5,951 nucleotides of DNA from ZC4RG30 sp040508085 (GTDB lineage: Bacteria; Pseudomonadota; Gammaproteobacteria; Steroidobacterales; Steroidobacteraceae): the NCBI GenBank assembly GCA_040508085.1, contig JBEVNO010000073.1, forward strand, positions 1 to 5,951, written 5' to 3'. Below, in pieces: positions 4,712-5,951 of this stretch; position 1 is the first letter of the stretch; every line of letters begins with the position of its first letter. The position numbers were made by a program, and so were the translations under genes. The notes beneath the pieces are model-generated. The model was not told where the DNA came from. It made no database searches and was given only the letters and a program-made list of their open reading frames with translations.

Positions 4712-5949
4712 TTGGCAGCACCTGGCGATGGGGCAGCTGGTGGCAGCAGGTTCATGGCCCGCCGCACCACCTGCATGGTGTCACCGGCCGCGGCGTTCGC
4801 CTTCTGCGCGCCGGCGACCAGGATCTCGCGCACCCGCCCGGGATTGTTCAGATAAGGCGCAGCCCGCTCGCGCATCACGCTGCTCTCGGCGACCAGCCGG
4901 TCAATCACCTTCTGCTTGCACTCGATGCAGCCGATGCCGGCGGTGGTGCAACCCTCGCGTACCCAGGCGCGCGTTTCATCGCTGCTGTAGAGCTTGTGCA
5001 GATCCCAGACCGGGCATTTCTCCGGCGTGCCAGGATCCGTGCGCCGCGCGCGCGCCGGATCGGTCTGCATGCCCTTCACCTTCTTCGTGATGGAGACCGG
5101 ATCTTCGGTGAGGCCGATGGTATTGCCGTAGGACTTGGACATCTTGCGGCCATCCAGGCCGGGCACCTTGGGCGTCGGCGTCAGCAGCACCTCCGGCGCC
5201 GGCAGCAGCCGGTGGTGGTCGCCTTCCAGGTTCGCCAGCAGCAGTTCACGTTGCGCATCGGTGAGGCCAGGTGCGGCCGCCGCGATCGCACGCGCCTCGG
5301 CCAGCGACGCCTGGTCGCCGCCTTCCTGGAAGGCGCGCCTGAGCTCGATATAAAGCGCCCGCTGCTCCGGCGCCACGCGGCCCAGCGCCGCCTTCACCAG
5401 CTTGGCGAACTGCTCATCCCGACCGTAGATATGGTTGAAGCGGCGCGCGATCTCGCGGGTGATCTCCACATGCGCCACCTGGTCTTCGCCCACCGGCACG
5501 AAGGCGGGGCGGTAGATGAGGATGTCCGCGCTCTGCAGCAGCGGATAGCCGAGGAAGCCATAGGTCGCGAGGTCCTTTTCCTTCAGCTGCGCCTGCTGGT
5601 CCTTGTAGGTGGGCACCCGCTCCAGCCACGACAGCGGTGTGATCATCGACAGCAGCAGGTGCAGCTCGGCATGCCCGACCACATCGGACTGCAGGAAGAT
5701 CGCCGACCGTTCCGGATCGAGCCCGGCCGCCAGCCAGTCCACCACCAGCTCATGCACATGCTGCTGCAGCAGGCCGGTGTTCTCGTAATCCGTGGTCAGC
5801 GCATGCCAGTCCGCGACGAAAAAATAGCCTTCGTAGGCATCTTGCAGGGCCACCCAGTTGCGCAGGGCGCCGTGGTAATTGCCGAGGTGCAGCTGGCCGG
5901 TGGGACGCATGCCCGAGAGCACGCGCTTGTTATTCGCGGAAGTGGCCAA
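4708..5949 (-). CDS. trpS: Tryptophanyl-tRNA synthetase, long form with four-cysteine motif; start at or beyond the right edge
   Basis: A class I synthetase that charges tRNA-Trp with tryptophan using ATP in the cytoplasm. Numbering from a TTG at 5949, the sequence has the HIGH-type motif HLGN (21-24) after LSGMRPTGQL, the tryptophan-pocket region YGFLGYPLLQSADIL (130-144), VGEDQVAHVEITREIARRFN (153-172) and KMSKS (269-273) in GRKMSKSYGN. About 75 residues (roughly 178-252) are inserted between FNHIYG and the LLTPTPK segment, compared with the ~334-residue E. coli enzyme; such longer TrpRS forms are known in other proteobacteria. Cys312, Cys334, Cys341 and Cys344 are the only cysteines and match the spacing of the iron-sulfur site described in Thermotoga maritima TrpRS. 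The start is unresolved: TTG at 5949 gives an N-terminus of normal length, but the frame is still open at the edge, so a start a few codons further right is equally likely. It is the first visible gene of the cluster. Confidence 0.95.
   Translation of the reverse strand: MATSANNKRVLSGMRPTGQLHLGNYHGALRNWVALQDAYEGYFFVADWHALTTDYENTGLLQQHVHELVVDWLAAGLDPERSAIFLQSDVVGHAELHLLLSMITPLSWLERVPTYKDQQAQLKEKDLATYGFLGYPLLQSADILIYRPAFVPVGEDQVAHVEITREIARRFNHIYGRDEQFAKLVKAALGRVAPEQRALYIELRRAFQEGGDQASLAEARAIAAAAPGLTDAQRELLLANLEGDHHRLLPAPEVLLTPTPKVPGLDGRKMSKSYGNTIGLTEDPVSITKKVKGMQTDPARARRTDPGTPEKCPVWDLHKLYSSDETRAWVREGCTTAGIGCIECKQKVIDRLVAESSVMRERAAPYLNNPGRVREILVAGAQKANAAAGDTMQVVRRAMNLLPPAAPSPGAAK
4918..5016 (-). 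other. Predicted [4Fe-4S] (or metal) binding cysteine motif in TrpRS
   Basis: The TGC codons at 5016-5014, 4950-4948, 4929-4927 and 4920-4918 give the pattern C-x21-C-x6-C-x2-C near the anticodon-binding end of TrpRS (in KCPVWDLHKLYS, REGC and GIGCIECK). Thermotoga maritima TrpRS is known to hold a [4Fe-4S] cluster in a C-x22-C-x6-C-x2-C motif. Cluster binding here is inferred from spacing and position. Confidence 0.75.
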
Positions 5950-5951
5950 GC

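Noticed and set aside
3614..4855. A 413-codon plus-strand open frame opposite scpA
   Set aside because: It is the mirror of a clearly conserved scpA, is rich in His/Gln/Arg and has no domain signature.

Overview
The window is a high-GC stretch that reads as ordinary chromosomal DNA from a proteobacterium, most likely a gammaproteobacterium outside the enterics. This rests on three things seen in the sequence: the order trpS-scpA-scpB-rluB, a long TrpRS with an insertion and a C-terminal four-cysteine motif, and ScpAB condensin subunits (enterics use MukBEF instead). A Xanthomonadales, Nevskiales or Steroidobacter-like source is a guess only. No RNA gene, insertion sequence, CRISPR array, prophage or transfer signature is visible.

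Layout: the plus strand carries one gene, the 3' part of a two-domain AcvB/VirJ-type hydrolase (3-1244; its 5' end lies off the left edge). The rest is on the minus strand, read right to left: trpS (4708-5949, at the right edge), scpA (3716-4711), scpB (2974-3726), an rluB-like pseudouridine synthase (2193-3101) and a YghX-type dienelactone hydrolase (1241-2146). The first four overlap one after another (4, 11 and 128 bases) and are almost certainly one translationally coupled transcript. The hydrolase follows after 46 bases with its own Shine-Dalgarno and no visible terminator before it, so it may be the last gene of the same transcript. The two strands converge with overlapping stop codons at 1241-1244.

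Functionally the minus-strand cluster joins translation (tryptophanyl-tRNA charging and 23S rRNA pseudouridylation) with chromosome organisation (the kleisin ScpA and its partner ScpB, which act with SMC). This is a recurring housekeeping arrangement, not a new system. AcvB-type proteins act in the periplasm on aminoacylated phosphatidylglycerol in the best-studied case.

The points most worth a second look are: (1) the RluB-like protein lacks the standard GRLD catalytic loop and changes other active-site positions; (2) at least 128 bases encode both the acidic tail of ScpB and the basic leader of RluB in two frames of one strand; (3) the only four cysteines of TrpRS fall in a spacing almost identical to the [4Fe-4S] motif described for Thermotoga maritima TrpRS. 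I found no convincing evidence of an undescribed multi-gene system.
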